From contig CAKNFP010000001.1 of the NCBI GenBank assembly GCA_930633525.1, forward strand, positions 3,016,001-3,080,000: 64,000 nt of DNA, in the 5' to 3' direction. This DNA is from Hyphomicrobiales bacterium (GTDB lineage: Bacteria; Pseudomonadota; Alphaproteobacteria; Rhizobiales; Beijerinckiaceae). Positions 7,481 to 15,996 of the stretch are shown here, one piece after another. The notes beneath the pieces are model-generated. The model ran no database searches and was not told where the DNA came from. It was given only the letters and a program-made list of their open reading frames with translations. The position numbers and the translations under genes are program-made. Positions within the stretch are counted from its first letter, which is position 1; each line of letters starts with the position of its first letter.

Positions 7481-9782
7481 CTCCCAATTCCGCCAGTTTC
7501 AGCCCCTGCCCACCGTTGCGGGCGCGTGTGCGGACCACGTCGCCGACGCGCACCAGCCGATCGATGGCCGCGTTGACGTGCCGGTCTTCGGATCGTGAGA
7601 TGCCCTTGATGCGGAGCAGGTGCCCCATGGGCATAGCCCCGTCCTTGGACTTCCGCAGAGCGGCGACGATCGCCTTGCAGAGGGACTCGAACTCGCTTGA
7701 CGCCATGTGCTCCCGCACGCCCCGATCGAGGCAATCGAGCGAGCGCTGGACGACGGCATAGCCCCATTCCACATCGTCGAGCGTGACGCGTGCACGGGCG
7801 CCGTCACGGGACAGAGCGCGGATGGTGGCGAGCTTGATCGTCTGTTCCGCGGTTCGGCCAATGATGCCTTCGACGCCGTTGCGCTCCTCGATCTCGGCAA
7901 TCTGCCAGTCCTCGATTTCGAGCCAGCGCGCTTCGACGGCCGGGCTCTCCCATTCCACTACGTGCAGCGGCGGCCTGGCGCGGGAATCCCGGTGGTTTGC
8001 GCCCGCGAGGTTGCCCCGGCCGAACTGCGTGTTCGCCGCCGCCTTGATCTCCGCCTGCAACGAAGGCGGCGTGATCATCACCGGAGGCGCCTTCCGGCGC
8101 TCGGGTGTCTCGGTGGCGTGGATCACGGTCATCCGGTTCAGGAAGCCATCCGACAGGTTGCCGTCCGCCAGCCCGTCGTAGAACGTCGAGGGCGTCGTCA
8201 TGCCCAGGATCGACAGCGTGGGGCAGAAGATGGGCTCGGGGTCGTCGCGCTTTGGGTCGGCATACTGCTTGCCGGTCCACATGTCCGCCGAAAGGCTGTA
8301 GACCTCCAGGAGCGCCCGGCGCACCGTGCGCGTCCAGGAGGATGCGTTCTTGCCGTTCACGCCTTGCAGCACGAGCCCGAACTCGTCCCACGCCACAACC
8401 ATCGACGGGGAGCGGCGCAAGGCGCGCTCTATGGCGCTGTCGGCCGTGAAGTCGCCGGCAACGACGAGCTGCTGCAAGCCGGTGTCCACGGCCAGCGTCT
8501 TGAGCGCCTTCAACGGATGGCCCTTTCCGTGGGCAGAGGAGCCCAGCCCGACGAAGTAGACGTTCAGCCCCGCACCGGTAGGCCCGACGCAGCGACGGCC
8601 GTACAGCCCCGCCAGGAACGTCGTGGCGGCCATGATGGCGTACTCCGGCACCGGGCGCCGCCCGTTGTCCAAGACCCACTGCGAGATGGCATGGAGCAGC
8701 CCGCCGGCGGCCGATGGCGCGAACGGGTTGACCGTGGCACGCGGCGCGGCGACAGGCTGGGGCTCGGATTGTTCGGGAGCGGACTCGGTGGCGGCGACCT
8801 TCGGGAACCAGGCTTCCAGGCCGTAAAGGTCCGGCTCCTGGTATCCGAGCTTGCCGCGCAACCACTCGTCCGCGAAGTCGAGCCCGCAGCCGAGTGCCTC
8901 CATGACAACGTCGAGCGCCGTGTAGCCGCGATCACCGTCGTGGAAATCTTTAATTCCGTCGCGGGTGATCTTCAGGTTCGGGTTGCGCTGGTGCGTCGGC
9001 CGACCGCGATTGGACGGGCGCCAGAACGGCACCGCCACATAGCCGCGTGGAGTGCGCTTGCATTTGGGAAGGTCGAGCGCTGGCACCCAAGCGTCGAGGT
9101 TTTCGAGCGCCTTGGCATTCAGGTCGCGCCAGATTGAGTGGCCGTATCCCTCCCCCTGCGGCCTGGGCGTGTGCGTCGGCGCGTATCCGAAAGGTGCCAG
9201 GGCCTCCGCGATGCGTTCGGCGATGTCGGGGGGGAGCGTGGGGAGACGGTCGGGCGTCGTGGACTCGAGCGCCTCGCCGATCCACTGATAAGGCTTTTGG
9301 GTCTCCGGGTGGATGGTGGGCGGGACGACCGTCTGCTTGCCGTGGGCCAGAAGGTCCACGACGCGCTCGTTGTTCACGTTGAAGGCGGCCGACTTGATGG
9401 TGTCGGGGCCGGTATAAAACGCCGTGAAACCCTTCTGGCCGCGCTTCATGATCGGGGATTCCGGGATGACCGCGGCCAGCGCGGCGCATAGCTCCGGATC
9501 GTCCGTATCGATGTCGATCGCGATCAGGCCGGCATAGCCCAGCGCCACGCAGACGCCAGCGTCCGGCCAGCGCTCCCAGGCGCGGGTTTCGTAGTCGGTC
9601 GGAAGCCGGTTGCAATACTGCTGCCAGTCGTTCCGGCCGTACCACTGCCCGTAACTGTAGGAACCGGGTCTTTTGGATCCGGGGCGGCATGGGATCGCGC
9701 TGAAGCCCTGGTCGACGAGCGTGGAGCCAGTCTGATTGTAGGGTGTCGGCGCGGTGGGGGTGGTGGGGGTTAGGAGGGTCAT
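7461..9782 (-). CDS. Bifunctional primase-polymerase fused to DUF3987 helicase-like domain
   Basis: 773 residues from the ATG at 9782, just 4 bases after the preceding stop; an upstream TTG would overlap that gene. Residues 15-210 are an archaeo-eukaryotic primase-polymerase domain with the metal-binding Asp pair in LIAIDIDTDDPE (about 90-94) and a later KRGQKGFTAFY strand. Residues 340-650 are a DUF3987-type P-loop region with GLGSSAHGKGHPLKAL as Walker A and MVVAWDEFGLVL as Walker B. Together they would prime and unwind phage DNA, replacing separate primase and helicase. The C-terminal 100 residues look like a winged helix. Confidence 0.9.
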   Translation of the reverse strand: MTLLTPTTPTAPTPYNQTGSTLVDQGFSAIPCRPGSKRPGSYSYGQWYGRNDWQQYCNRLPTDYETRAWERWPDAGVCVALGYAGLIAIDIDTDDPELCAALAAVIPESPIMKRGQKGFTAFYTGPDTIKSAAFNVNNERVVDLLAHGKQTVVPPTIHPETQKPYQWIGEALESTTPDRLPTLPPDIAERIAEALAPFGYAPTHTPRPQGEGYGHSIWRDLNAKALENLDAWVPALDLPKCKRTPRGYVAVPFWRPSNRGRPTHQRNPNLKITRDGIKDFHDGDRGYTALDVVMEALGCGLDFADEWLRGKLGYQEPDLYGLEAWFPKVAATESAPEQSEPQPVAAPRATVNPFAPSAAGGLLHAISQWVLDNGRRPVPEYAIMAATTFLAGLYGRRCVGPTGAGLNVYFVGLGSSAHGKGHPLKALKTLAVDTGLQQLVVAGDFTADSAIERALRRSPSMVVAWDEFGLVLQGVNGKNASSWTRTVRRALLEVYSLSADMWTGKQYADPKRDDPEPIFCPTLSILGMTTPSTFYDGLADGNLSDGFLNRMTVIHATETPERRKAPPVMITPPSLQAEIKAAANTQFGRGNLAGANHRDSRARPPLHVVEWESPAVEARWLEIEDWQIAEIEERNGVEGIIGRTAEQTIKLATIRALSRDGARARVTLDDVEWGYAVVQRSLDCLDRGVREHMASSEFESLCKAIVAALRKSKDGAMPMGHLLRIKGISRSEDRHVNAAIDRLVRVGDVVRTRARNGGQGLKLAELGDDEIAA

Positions 9783-9786
9783 TGCG

Positions 9787-10131
9787 CTACGCCGCGTGCT
9801 GCTCAAGGTCATCCGCAAGACGACGCAGGCGCGCGATGAGGAAGGGGGTGCCTTTGCTTTTGGCGATGTCTGTCAGATCCCAGATATACCCCGTCGCATA
9901 CCTGCTGTGACTCCATATGTCGCTGGAGAGCCCATCCACGAGCAGTTTCACATTCACCGACTTGGCGCCCTTGGCTGTCTCGTGCAGCGAACCATCAAGG
10001 GCCTGATAGCCCATGGCCTGCGGCGGCGGCACGGGCTTCACAGGCGCAGCCTCGTCGTCGATCGTGACTTTCAGGTGAAGCGATTTGCCGTTGTCCGTGA
10101 TGGACGGCTTTGCCCATTTGAAGATGCTCAT
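9787..10131 (-). CDS. Hypothetical phage protein
   Basis: 114 residues with no recognised family. The N-terminal half has beta-strand-like stretches (SLHLKVTIDDE and SVNVKLLVDGL), the C-terminal half helices (GTPFLIARLRRLADDLEQH). It overlaps the upstream coiled-coil gene by 4 bases and ends 4 bases before the primase-polymerase start, so it belongs to that transcription unit. Confidence 0.65.
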   Translation of the reverse strand: MSIFKWAKPSITDNGKSLHLKVTIDDEAAPVKPVPPPQAMGYQALDGSLHETAKGAKSVNVKLLVDGLSSDIWSHSRYATGYIWDLTDIAKSKGTPFLIARLRRLADDLEQHAA

Positions 10132-10550
10132 TCCCCATTCCTCGCAGGAAGTTCGATAGCCAGGATGTCCGCCTCGATGCCGGCTTTATCGATCAGCCAC
10201 ATAGACGGTGTTTGGATCGTCGGAAGCGACCAGTTGCGCACGACGCTCGCGGCCATGGCCATCGCATCTCGAAAGCCAGCCCCATAGGCACGTTCAGCCT
10301 TCCCCTCTGCCTCTTCGGCCCGCTTCAATGCCTTGTCCCGCTGGTGCCAAGCGTTTCGCTCTCGCTGCTCGGCGCTGGTGAGATACGCGATCTTGCTTCG
10401 GTTGGCGGCAGCCTGGTCGCCGAGATGGCGGTTCGCCCGGCGCAGCGATTCCACTTCCGCCTCCAGGCTCTCGATGACCGCACCGCGTCGGTCGATCTCT
10501 GCGGCCATTTCCGCTGCGCTGGCTTGGCGCTGGACTGTAGCTATACTCAA
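10128..10550 (-). CDS. Coiled-coil phage protein
   Basis: 140 residues, largely a coiled coil from about residue 12 to 90 (EIDRRGAVIESLEAEVESLR, then a KALKRAEEAEGKAERAYGAG heptad tract). The C-terminal 45 residues are less helical. No enzyme motif is seen. Overlaps of 4 bases on both sides place it inside the primase operon. This architecture is common in phage genes of unknown role. Confidence 0.65.
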   Translation of the reverse strand: MSIATVQRQASAAEMAAEIDRRGAVIESLEAEVESLRRANRHLGDQAAANRSKIAYLTSAEQRERNAWHQRDKALKRAEEAEGKAERAYGAGFRDAMAMAASVVRNWSLPTIQTPSMWLIDKAGIEADILAIELPARNGE

Positions 10551-10882
10551 AACGGCGCCCTCCCCTCTCGAATCTGCTGCCTTAGACTTGCGCCAAACCC
10601 CTGCACCACACGCCGCACGAACTCGCGGAATTCATGCTCAGTGAGTTCGGCCAAGTCAGTTTTTCCCAAAGCGTCCAAATACGCCCCTCCGTCCGCGCCT
10701 GCGTCGGTGAGCGCTAGAACTTCGAACGCGTCCAAACGGCGCGCCCTGCGAATGTCGTCGGCCATCACGAGGCACTCCTTACAGAGCCACTTGGGCTGCT
10801 GCGGCGTCCCCACACCCAGCCCCTCGGCGTGTCGGTGGCACAGCCAGCAATCGGCCGGTTCTTCCATTGGTGGAATTGCCAT
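10547..10882 (-). CDS. Zinc-finger-like phage protein (DUF6511-type)
   Basis: 111 residues. The N-terminus has CWLCHRHAEG and, 18 residues later, CKEC, a four-Cys treble-clef or ribbon site. The rest is helical, with ELTEHEFREFVRRVVQGF. This matches small alphaproteobacterial phage proteins listed as DUF6511 (from memory). It is the first gene of the leftward primase unit; its ATG lies 15 bp from the nearer of the two palindromes that serve as probable HicAB operators, so that unit may share regulation. Confidence 0.6.
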   Translation of the reverse strand: MAIPPMEEPADCWLCHRHAEGLGVGTPQQPKWLCKECLVMADDIRRARRLDAFEVLALTDAGADGGAYLDALGKTDLAELTEHEFREFVRRVVQGFGASLRQQIREGRAPF

Positions 10883-10896
10883 TGTCGTCCCGTCTA

Positions 10897-10960
10897 ATTA
10901 TGTGTATCAAGATACACATAATCGGTTGACACGTCGCCCTCATGGTGTATAACTATACAC
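10897..10960 (+). promoter_or_regulatory. hicAB promoter with two palindromic operators
   Basis: Operator 1 (10897-10922) is a perfect 12-bp inverted repeat, ATTATGTGTATC then AA then GATACACATAAT. Operator 2 (10945-10960) is GTGTATA-AC-TATACAC, sharing the GTGTAT/ATACAC half-sites. Between them is a -35 TTGACA at 10926-10931, and the -10 TATAAC (10948-10953, 16-bp spacing) lies inside operator 2. A repressor bound there would block RNA polymerase, the usual autoregulation by HicB. Operator 1 also sits just upstream of the divergent gene at 10882. Confidence 0.75.
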
Positions 10961-10979
10961 ATCAACGGGGAGCGACGAC

Positions 10980-11180
10980 ATGAACACGATGAAGGCTTCA
11001 GAGATCAGGGCGCAGCTGGAACGGGAGGGTTGGGTGGTGTCACGGTCAGAAAAGCACATCACCTACTGGCACCCGGTCCTCAAGCGTATCGCCCGCGTTC
11101 CTCATGGCAGGAAGATGGTCTCATCCGGTGTCATGATTTCGATCGCTAAAGCCGCCGGCTGGAAGTGGCCACCCCGATAA
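10980..11180 (+). CDS. hicA: HicA-type toxin (mRNA interferase)
   Basis: 66 residues with the dsRBD-like HicA fold: MKASEIRAQLEREGWVVSRS, then the active-site strand SEKHITYWHPV with the catalytic His, and RVPHGRKMVSSGVMISIAKA. HicA toxins cleave mRNA and are inhibited by HicB. Toxin first, antitoxin second is the normal order. The ATG follows a GGGGAG ribosome site at 10967-10972. The pair is the only plus-strand unit between 5.3 and 15.7 kb and could stabilise the prophage or limit other phages. Confidence 0.9.
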   Translation: MNTMKASEIRAQLEREGWVVSRSEKHITYWHPVLKRIARVPHGRKMVSSGVMISIAKAAGWKWPPR

Positions 11181-11208
11181 GGGGTGGCTAACACAAGGAT
11201 CTGTGAAA

Positions 11209-11619
11209 ATGACATACTACACCGCCATCATTGACCGTTCAGAAGACGGCGCCTTCGGAGCCTCATTCCCCGATCTCCCCGGCGCCACTGCAATGGCCGA
11301 TACCCTTGACGAAGCCATCGACGCCGCGCGTGAAGCCTTGCGCGACTGGGTGGAAGTTGCCGTTGAAAACGGTGTCGAGGTTCCCGCCCCCCGCGACGCA
11401 GCCGACATCGTCAAGGACGCCGACGTGAAAGACCTGCTCGCCGCCGGCGCCGTATTGGTGGGCGTGCCCCTCGTCGCCCGTCGCGGCCGCGCTGTGCGCG
11501 TCCAGATTACGTTAGACGAAGGCACGCTCGCGGCCGTTGACGAAGCTGCCCGGCGCACGAAGGACACCCGCAGCGGCTTTCTGGCACGGGCGGCAATCGC
11601 GGAAATTGCCCGTGCCTAG
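11209..11619 (+). CDS. hicB: HicB-type antitoxin
   Basis: 136 residues from the ATG at 11209, ten bases after AAGGA; a GTG at 11203 is possible. The N-terminal half is the partial RNase H-like HicB domain (YYTAIIDRSEDGAFGASFPDL and the TLDEAIDAAREALRDW helix). The C-terminal half has a ribbon-helix-helix (VRVQITLDEGTLAAVDEAAR) that would bind the palindromes upstream of hicA. It overlaps the convergent gene at 11616 by 4 bases. Confidence 0.92.
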   Translation: MTYYTAIIDRSEDGAFGASFPDLPGATAMADTLDEAIDAAREALRDWVEVAVENGVEVPAPRDAADIVKDADVKDLLAAGAVLVGVPLVARRGRAVRVQITLDEGTLAAVDEAARRTKDTRSGFLARAAIAEIARA

Positions 11620-11885
11620 CGGCCGGCCCGCCAATCGCTTAGCGCCTTCACCTGCCGGAATTTCCGCCCCCTCGCCCGCAGATTCTGGCACTGGTTTTCG
11701 ACGGCCATAATGTCATCGACGTTTCCGATGCGGTCGGGGTTCGTCGTCCAGATCTCAGCGAGCCATCGCACGGCATCGCGGCTTGGTAGGCGCACGTGGC
11801 GCGGGACAGTGTAGACGACGGCGCGCGTGTCGCTCCATACAAGGCGGAGAAGGCCACCATCCTTATGGAGGACGATGCACGCCAT
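11616..11885 (-). CDS. Hypothetical phage protein
   Basis: 89 basic residues, no recognised domain. The sequence starts MACIVLHKDGGLLRLVWSDT and has helix-forming stretches toward the C-terminus (AVENQCQNLRARGRKFRQV). Its start overlaps the stop of the upstream membrane protein gene by one base, and its end overlaps hicB convergently. It is the last gene of the long leftward early unit. Confidence 0.6.
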   Translation of the reverse strand: MACIVLHKDGGLLRLVWSDTRAVVYTVPRHVRLPSRDAVRWLAEIWTTNPDRIGNVDDIMAVENQCQNLRARGRKFRQVKALSDWRAGR

Positions 11886-12139
11886 CAGCGGCCCTCGACG
11901 TGGAGTTGGGCGGCGGAGTCGGAAGCTGGCATCCGTTTATCCCGGCCAACGGCGACACCGATAACGCCGAAGCCGATAGCGAGCACCAGGGCATACACTG
12001 CGGCGAGAGCGGCGCCCATTCCGATGATTGGCTTGAGCGCCTCGAGAGCGAAGGTGAGCGTCCCGATGACCGTGGCCAAGGCGGCGGAAACCGCCAACCC
12101 GACTCCAGCGCCAAGCCAGAAGTTCTTCACGTCCTGCAT
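11885..12139 (-). CDS. Small phage membrane protein (two helices)
   Basis: 84 residues with two hydrophobic segments, about 8-32 (GAGVGLAVSAALATVIGTL) and 38-62 (GMGAALAAVYALVLAIGFGV), and a short polar tail ending HVEGR. No family recognised. Phage proteins of this form include holin-like and superinfection-exclusion proteins, but its place among early replication genes does not favour lysis. It abuts the TSCPD gene directly. Confidence 0.6.
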   Translation of the reverse strand: MQDVKNFWLGAGVGLAVSAALATVIGTLTFALEALKPIIGMGAALAAVYALVLAIGFGVIGVAVGRDKRMPASDSAAQLHVEGR

Positions 12140-12442
12140 TCACTCTCCCTCCAGTATGTCCAGCAGCGCGCCCAAAGGCCCCTCCGCTTTCCCGTCTCCC
12201 CGCCGCGTCAGCGCCTCGCGGATGTCCTCGATAGGAGCGCCGTACTGGAGCCCTATGCTGATTGCGATGGCGGCATCCCGCCCGTTGATCTGCATTCCTG
12301 TCCCCGTCTTGCCGGAGTCGATAAACACCTCAGCCACGCGGCCGTCCGGATAGCGGCCGATCCCGGCGGTGTACTTGTGGAAGTCATGAAAGAACTCGAT
12401 GACCTCATGCTGTCTGCGGTTCGGTAGTGGTTCGCGGGTCAT
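12140..12442 (-). CDS. TSCPD domain protein
   Basis: 100 residues matching the TSCPD domain found at the end of B12-dependent ribonucleotide reductases: IGRYPDGRVAEVFIDSGKTG followed by RDAAIAISIGLQYGAPIEDI. The stand-alone form is common in alphaproteobacterial phages; its role is unknown. The two strongly conserved Cys of the reductase tail are absent here. It overlaps the methyltransferase gene by 4 bases. Confidence 0.75.
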   Translation of the reverse strand: MTREPLPNRRQHEVIEFFHDFHKYTAGIGRYPDGRVAEVFIDSGKTGTGMQINGRDAAIAISIGLQYGAPIEDIREALTRRGDGKAEGPLGALLDILEGE

Positions 12443-13113
12443 GCGGCTTTGGTGATGGTGTTGTCGTTGGCGAAGAGCGGCACTTGCTCGAACTTCGGAC
12501 GCGCCCCAGGCGAAACGAAAAGGTCGGCTTGGGAGTGCGCCTTCGCGATGCGATCGCAGGCTATCTCGAAATACTCCTCGTCGATCTCAACTCCAATAAA
12601 GGGACGCCCCATCCTCGCGCACGCCACACCAGTCGTTCCCGATCCCATGAAGGGGTCGAAAACTGTTCCGGACGTCCATCCGACTACCGTCATCATTAGG
12701 GATATCGGCTTTTCAGTCGGATGATTTCCGTTGCCGGTTCGTCGCGCATCAACAACATCGGTCGGCCTTCCGGTCGGGAAAAAATGATTAGGTCCAGGGT
12801 AGAACAGCGCAACTTCTGTTTGCCGGGCGTGCTCGTGCTTAAGATCACCCATGGACCAGTTGTTTTTTACCCAAGTCACTAGACTCTTTGGCTTTGGCAC
12901 CTCCCTAAGGTTATCCCATCTGCAAAAGATGTATTTTGAATGCGTCGCGGGAAGATCACACGCCCAAACGAGAAGTTCGGCGCAGTCGTCATTTGCGATA
13001 GAGCTATGCTTTTCTATGCGGTGGTTTGATTGAAAGGCCATGCCATAAGGTGGATCAGAGACCATGGACTCGATGCCCCCCCCCAATTGCATGAAGCGCC
13101 TCTCTGCAATCAC
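12439..13113 (-). CDS. DNA methyltransferase, N6-adenine/N4-cytosine, beta class
   Basis: 224 residues. The catalytic motif SDPPYG comes first (about residue 19) and the S-adenosylmethionine site DPFMGSGTTGVAC later (about 170), the beta-class order. GNHPTEKP and FIGVEIDEEYFEIA are the other standard blocks. Few residues precede DPPY, so the start may be a little further upstream, but no better start was seen. It probably protects phage DNA from restriction or times replication. The C-terminus carries the ANDN tail. Confidence 0.88.
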   Translation of the reverse strand: MIAERRFMQLGGGIESMVSDPPYGMAFQSNHRIEKHSSIANDDCAELLVWACDLPATHSKYIFCRWDNLREVPKPKSLVTWVKNNWSMGDLKHEHARQTEVALFYPGPNHFFPTGRPTDVVDARRTGNGNHPTEKPISLMMTVVGWTSGTVFDPFMGSGTTGVACARMGRPFIGVEIDEEYFEIACDRIAKAHSQADLFVSPGARPKFEQVPLFANDNTITKAA

Positions 13114-13143
13114 CGCAATACAGAGTCGCAGGGCCGATTGTCT

Positions 13144-13773
13144 CTACGCGCATCCTACCTCCGAAGATCCATTATCATTCGCCGCCGCATAATCCTTCCA
13201 GTCGAACCACTGGATGACCGGGCGGCCTTCGTGCCTGCGGTCCCAGACAAACCATGCGTGGCAGACGGCGGAGCTGGCCTTTGGCCCCTCCCAGCCGTGC
13301 CGGTGCATCATGGGCAGGCGGCGGCTGGCGACGTGGACGCGTGCGAGCGGGCGCATTTCAAACCACGGCCGGCGCGCGGTTCCTTCCAGGAATGCGAGCC
13401 GCAGCAGCATCGCGACATATCCACACTCCTGCAGGGCGCGCTCTACGAACTCGCGCGCCAGCCGAAATGGCGGATTGGTGACGATGGCTTGAGTCACACC
13501 CTGGCCGGGATAGCGCCCATCCCTGATGAAGTCCAAACCGCCCACGCTATCGTGGCAACCCCGATCGACCAGATCCGTCGCGACGACGTTGCGCCCTCTC
13601 GCCCGCAGAACATCGACGATCGCCCCGTCACCGCAGGCTGGCTCCCAGATAGTGCCCGATGGCAGCCACTTGGCCTCGATCGCCAGCAGGGCTTCTACAG
13701 CCTCGCGTGGCGTGGCGTAGAAGTCATCGCCGCGCGCTGCGTGGGTGTGTGATCCGACGCCGCAGACGGTCAT
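13144..13773 (-). CDS. Class I SAM-dependent DNA methyltransferase (N6-adenine type)
   Basis: 209 residues. DDFYATPREAVEALL leads into the SAM-binding motif IWEPACGDGAIVDVL (about 42-56) and the catalytic IVTNPPF (about 96-102), whose NPPF form marks N6-adenine enzymes. The C-terminal third is aromatic (WFVWDRRHEGRPVIQWFDW), as in phage adenine methylases. It overlaps the next gene upstream by 4 bases. It ends with ANDN near the C-terminus. It is the second of three methylase genes within 5 kb. Confidence 0.85.
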   Translation of the reverse strand: MTVCGVGSHTHAARGDDFYATPREAVEALLAIEAKWLPSGTIWEPACGDGAIVDVLRARGRNVVATDLVDRGCHDSVGGLDFIRDGRYPGQGVTQAIVTNPPFRLAREFVERALQECGYVAMLLRLAFLEGTARRPWFEMRPLARVHVASRRLPMMHRHGWEGPKASSAVCHAWFVWDRRHEGRPVIQWFDWKDYAAANDNGSSEVGCA

Positions 13774-14081
13774 TGTGCAGCCTCGATGTCGGCCAATCGA
13801 GCAGCCACCGCATCGTGCGCATCCGGGTTGCGGTCACCTATTGCTGCGGCCAGCGCGCGCAATAATAGATCGTATGGCCCCAGCCGAAGACGGGGGAATC
13901 CCGTCACCGCGCCGCGCTTCCAGTTGCCGGGACGCTGCGCATATTCTGGCGACTTGGAAAGCTTCACCGCATAGTCGCCGCTTTCAGCTGTTCCCCCGAT
14001 GTTGGCGATCTCCACCACGCCGAGATCTCGAGCCTTCTCACGATTGCCGCCAGGCCAGATTTCAATATTGCAGACGAGCAC
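13770..14081 (-). CDS. Hypothetical phage protein (GTG start)
   Basis: 103 residues. The frame continues upstream inside the helicase gene, but the GTG at 14081-14079 shares its first base with the helicase TAG stop (TAGTG), which identifies the true start. Sequence begins MLVCNIEIWPGGNREKARDL and contains VVEIANIGGTAESGDYAVKL, resembling small phage proteins found beside methylase and helicase genes; function unknown. It overlaps the adenine methylase gene by 4 bases. Confidence 0.65.
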   Translation of the reverse strand: MLVCNIEIWPGGNREKARDLGVVEIANIGGTAESGDYAVKLSKSPEYAQRPGNWKRGAVTGFPRLRLGPYDLLLRALAAAIGDRNPDAHDAVAARLADIEAAQ

Positions 14082-15673
14082 TAGGCCGCCTCCCTCATCT
14101 CCACGGCCGGCCTCACGCCGACCACCTCGAAATAGCGGCCGCTCGGCCGCACGCTGATTTCCGCTGTCATCCGCAACTCCCCTTCCCGGTCCAGCCACTC
14201 CTGGACGCCCTTGGGTGCTGGCATCGTCCCGCCATGCTGCGCCCAGAAACGGTCGGCCTTTTGCTTCGCGAACCCTTTGTGCTCCGGGCAAACCCACATC
14301 TTGTGCACCGTCAGCCCGCAGTCGAAATCGACCCTCACACTGTCCGTGCCCCCCGGCTTGTCGTGATACCGAAACCGACGGCCGGTGACGGGGAGCCATT
14401 CGGGTTCGGCCGTCGAGAGGATGGGGGCGCTGTCCGCGGTCGCTTTGTGCTTCGGCTTTTCCTCGAACTCGAATTCATTGCCGCAGTCAGCGCAGACCCG
14501 CGCCGACGCATGCACCAGACTGAAGCACTCGGGACAGACCTTGACCGGCGCCTCGCCCTGCCCTTTGCCGGGCTTGCGGGCGCGAACGTCATCAACCGGG
14601 CCGTGCGTCATCACCCAACCGGCGAAGTCCAGCACAAGACAGTTGGTCTTGCCCGGCGCGAGCCGCGTTCCGCGCCCCACGGCCTGGACGTAAAGGCTCG
14701 GAGACAGTGTCGGTCGTAAGGCTGCGATCAGATCAACGCCGGGTGCGTTAAAGCCTGTCGTCAACACGCTGTTGTTGGTGAGACACCTTATGCGGCCCGC
14801 CTTGAAGTCCTCGATGATGCGCCGCCGCTCCGGTGCGGGCGTCTCCCCGGTGACCACCTCCGCAGAAAATCCGCGCGACCGGATCTCGTCTCGGACATGA
14901 TGTGCGTGCTTAACTCCTGAACAGAACGCCATCCATGACCGCCGGTCGCGACCATAGCCAACGATCTCATCAACTGCCGCGCGAGTGACTTCGTCTTGAT
15001 CAACGGCATCCTGCAGAGCGCCCGGAACATAATCTCCCCCTTTCTTCGCGACACCGGACAGATCGAACTCTGTCGTCATGCCTTTGCTGACGAGCGGCGA
15101 CAGGTAACCGTCGCGGATGCCGTCGGCGATGCCGTAGGTGTAGACGACCTTGTCGAACAGCCGGTCATCGCCTTCGTCGAGTCGCCCCGACCCAAGCCGG
15201 AAAGGCGTGGCTGTCAGCCCAACGATCTTAAGGTCCGGGTTGATGGCGCGGAGCGCCTCTATGAACCGGCCGTACATGGTGTTGGCCTTTGGCGGGATGA
15301 GGTGCGCTTCATCCACCATCAGCACGTCGACGTGGCCGATCTGGGCTGCTTTGGTGTGAGCTGTTTGGATCCCGGCGAACAGGATTTGCGCGTATGTGTT
15401 TCGTTGACCCAGCCCTGCTGACAGGATCCCTGCTGGCGCCCATGGCCAAAGGCCCGTGAGCTCTTTGAAGTCTTGCTCTATGAGTTCCGCCACATGGGTT
15501 GCGATCAGAATGCGCATGTCCGGCCAGCCCTCCAGCAGTCGCTGGATCGTCGTGGCCATCACCAGGCTTTTGCCGGTGCCCGTCGCCAGGTCGATCAGCG
15601 GGTTACCGGGCTCGGACGCCCAATAGTCGAAGAGGGCTTCGATTGCCTCCTGTTGATAGGGTCTGAGTTGCAT
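14081..15673 (-). CDS. DEAD/DEAH-box (SSL2-type) helicase
   Basis: 530 residues from the ATG at 15673 (MQLRPYQQEAIEALFDYW, the usual start of this family); a longer frame has no support. Motifs in order: Walker A DLATGTGKSLVMA (about 30), Walker B MVDEAHLIPP (about 125), VGLTATPFR (about 157), motif V LTTGFNAPGVDLI and motif VI VQAVGRGTRLAPGK. A four-Cys ribbon (CPEC then CADC) follows near 390. This is superfamily 2, probably for phage replication or recombination. Confidence 0.93.
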   Translation of the reverse strand: MQLRPYQQEAIEALFDYWASEPGNPLIDLATGTGKSLVMATTIQRLLEGWPDMRILIATHVAELIEQDFKELTGLWPWAPAGILSAGLGQRNTYAQILFAGIQTAHTKAAQIGHVDVLMVDEAHLIPPKANTMYGRFIEALRAINPDLKIVGLTATPFRLGSGRLDEGDDRLFDKVVYTYGIADGIRDGYLSPLVSKGMTTEFDLSGVAKKGGDYVPGALQDAVDQDEVTRAAVDEIVGYGRDRRSWMAFCSGVKHAHHVRDEIRSRGFSAEVVTGETPAPERRRIIEDFKAGRIRCLTNNSVLTTGFNAPGVDLIAALRPTLSPSLYVQAVGRGTRLAPGKTNCLVLDFAGWVMTHGPVDDVRARKPGKGQGEAPVKVCPECFSLVHASARVCADCGNEFEFEEKPKHKATADSAPILSTAEPEWLPVTGRRFRYHDKPGGTDSVRVDFDCGLTVHKMWVCPEHKGFAKQKADRFWAQHGGTMPAPKGVQEWLDREGELRMTAEISVRPSGRYFEVVGVRPAVEMREAA

Positions 15674-15702
15674 GGCACTCTCTAGAAAAATAGGGGGATG
15701 TA

Positions 15703-15996
15703 ATGCCGCTCTATCGCGTCGATGTGCCCGCGCAGCTGCATGAATACCGTGGGTTTGAATGGTCCTATGCATTTCCGATGCAGGATGACGCTGGGAATGT
15801 GGTGCCCTGCGTCGTTACCAAATCCGCGCTGGAAGATTTCATCGAGCCTGCTCAATTGCCGCAAGGCGACGAAGCATGTTTGGAAATTCTGGAGCTAAAC
15901 CGCTCTGAGTTCGAAGCAATCGCCTCGACAAAATTCGACGATCGAGGCGTGAGCTCCGATCAGAAGCTTTGGATAGACACTGAGGACGTGGCCTAG
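15703..15996 (+). CDS. Hypothetical phage protein on the opposite strand
   Basis: 97 residues, with a ribosome site AGGGGGA nine bases before the ATG. Beginning MPLYRVDVPAQLHEYRGFEW it has beta-rich N-terminal and acidic C-terminal parts, no known motif. It is the only plus-strand gene between 11.6 and 27.7 kb. It starts divergently 29 bp from the helicase start and overlaps the cytosine methylase gene by 4 bases at its end, so it needs its own promoter or is made from antisense transcription. Confidence 0.6.
   Translation: MPLYRVDVPAQLHEYRGFEWSYAFPMQDDAGNVVPCVVTKSALEDFIEPAQLPQGDEACLEILELNRSEFEAIASTKFDDRGVSSDQKLWIDTEDVA

Noticed and set aside
12140..12442. Truncated ribonucleotide reductase
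   Set aside because: The TSCPD unit has its own start and stop, coupled with neighbours, and no reductase remnants lie upstream; it is a stand-alone phage gene.
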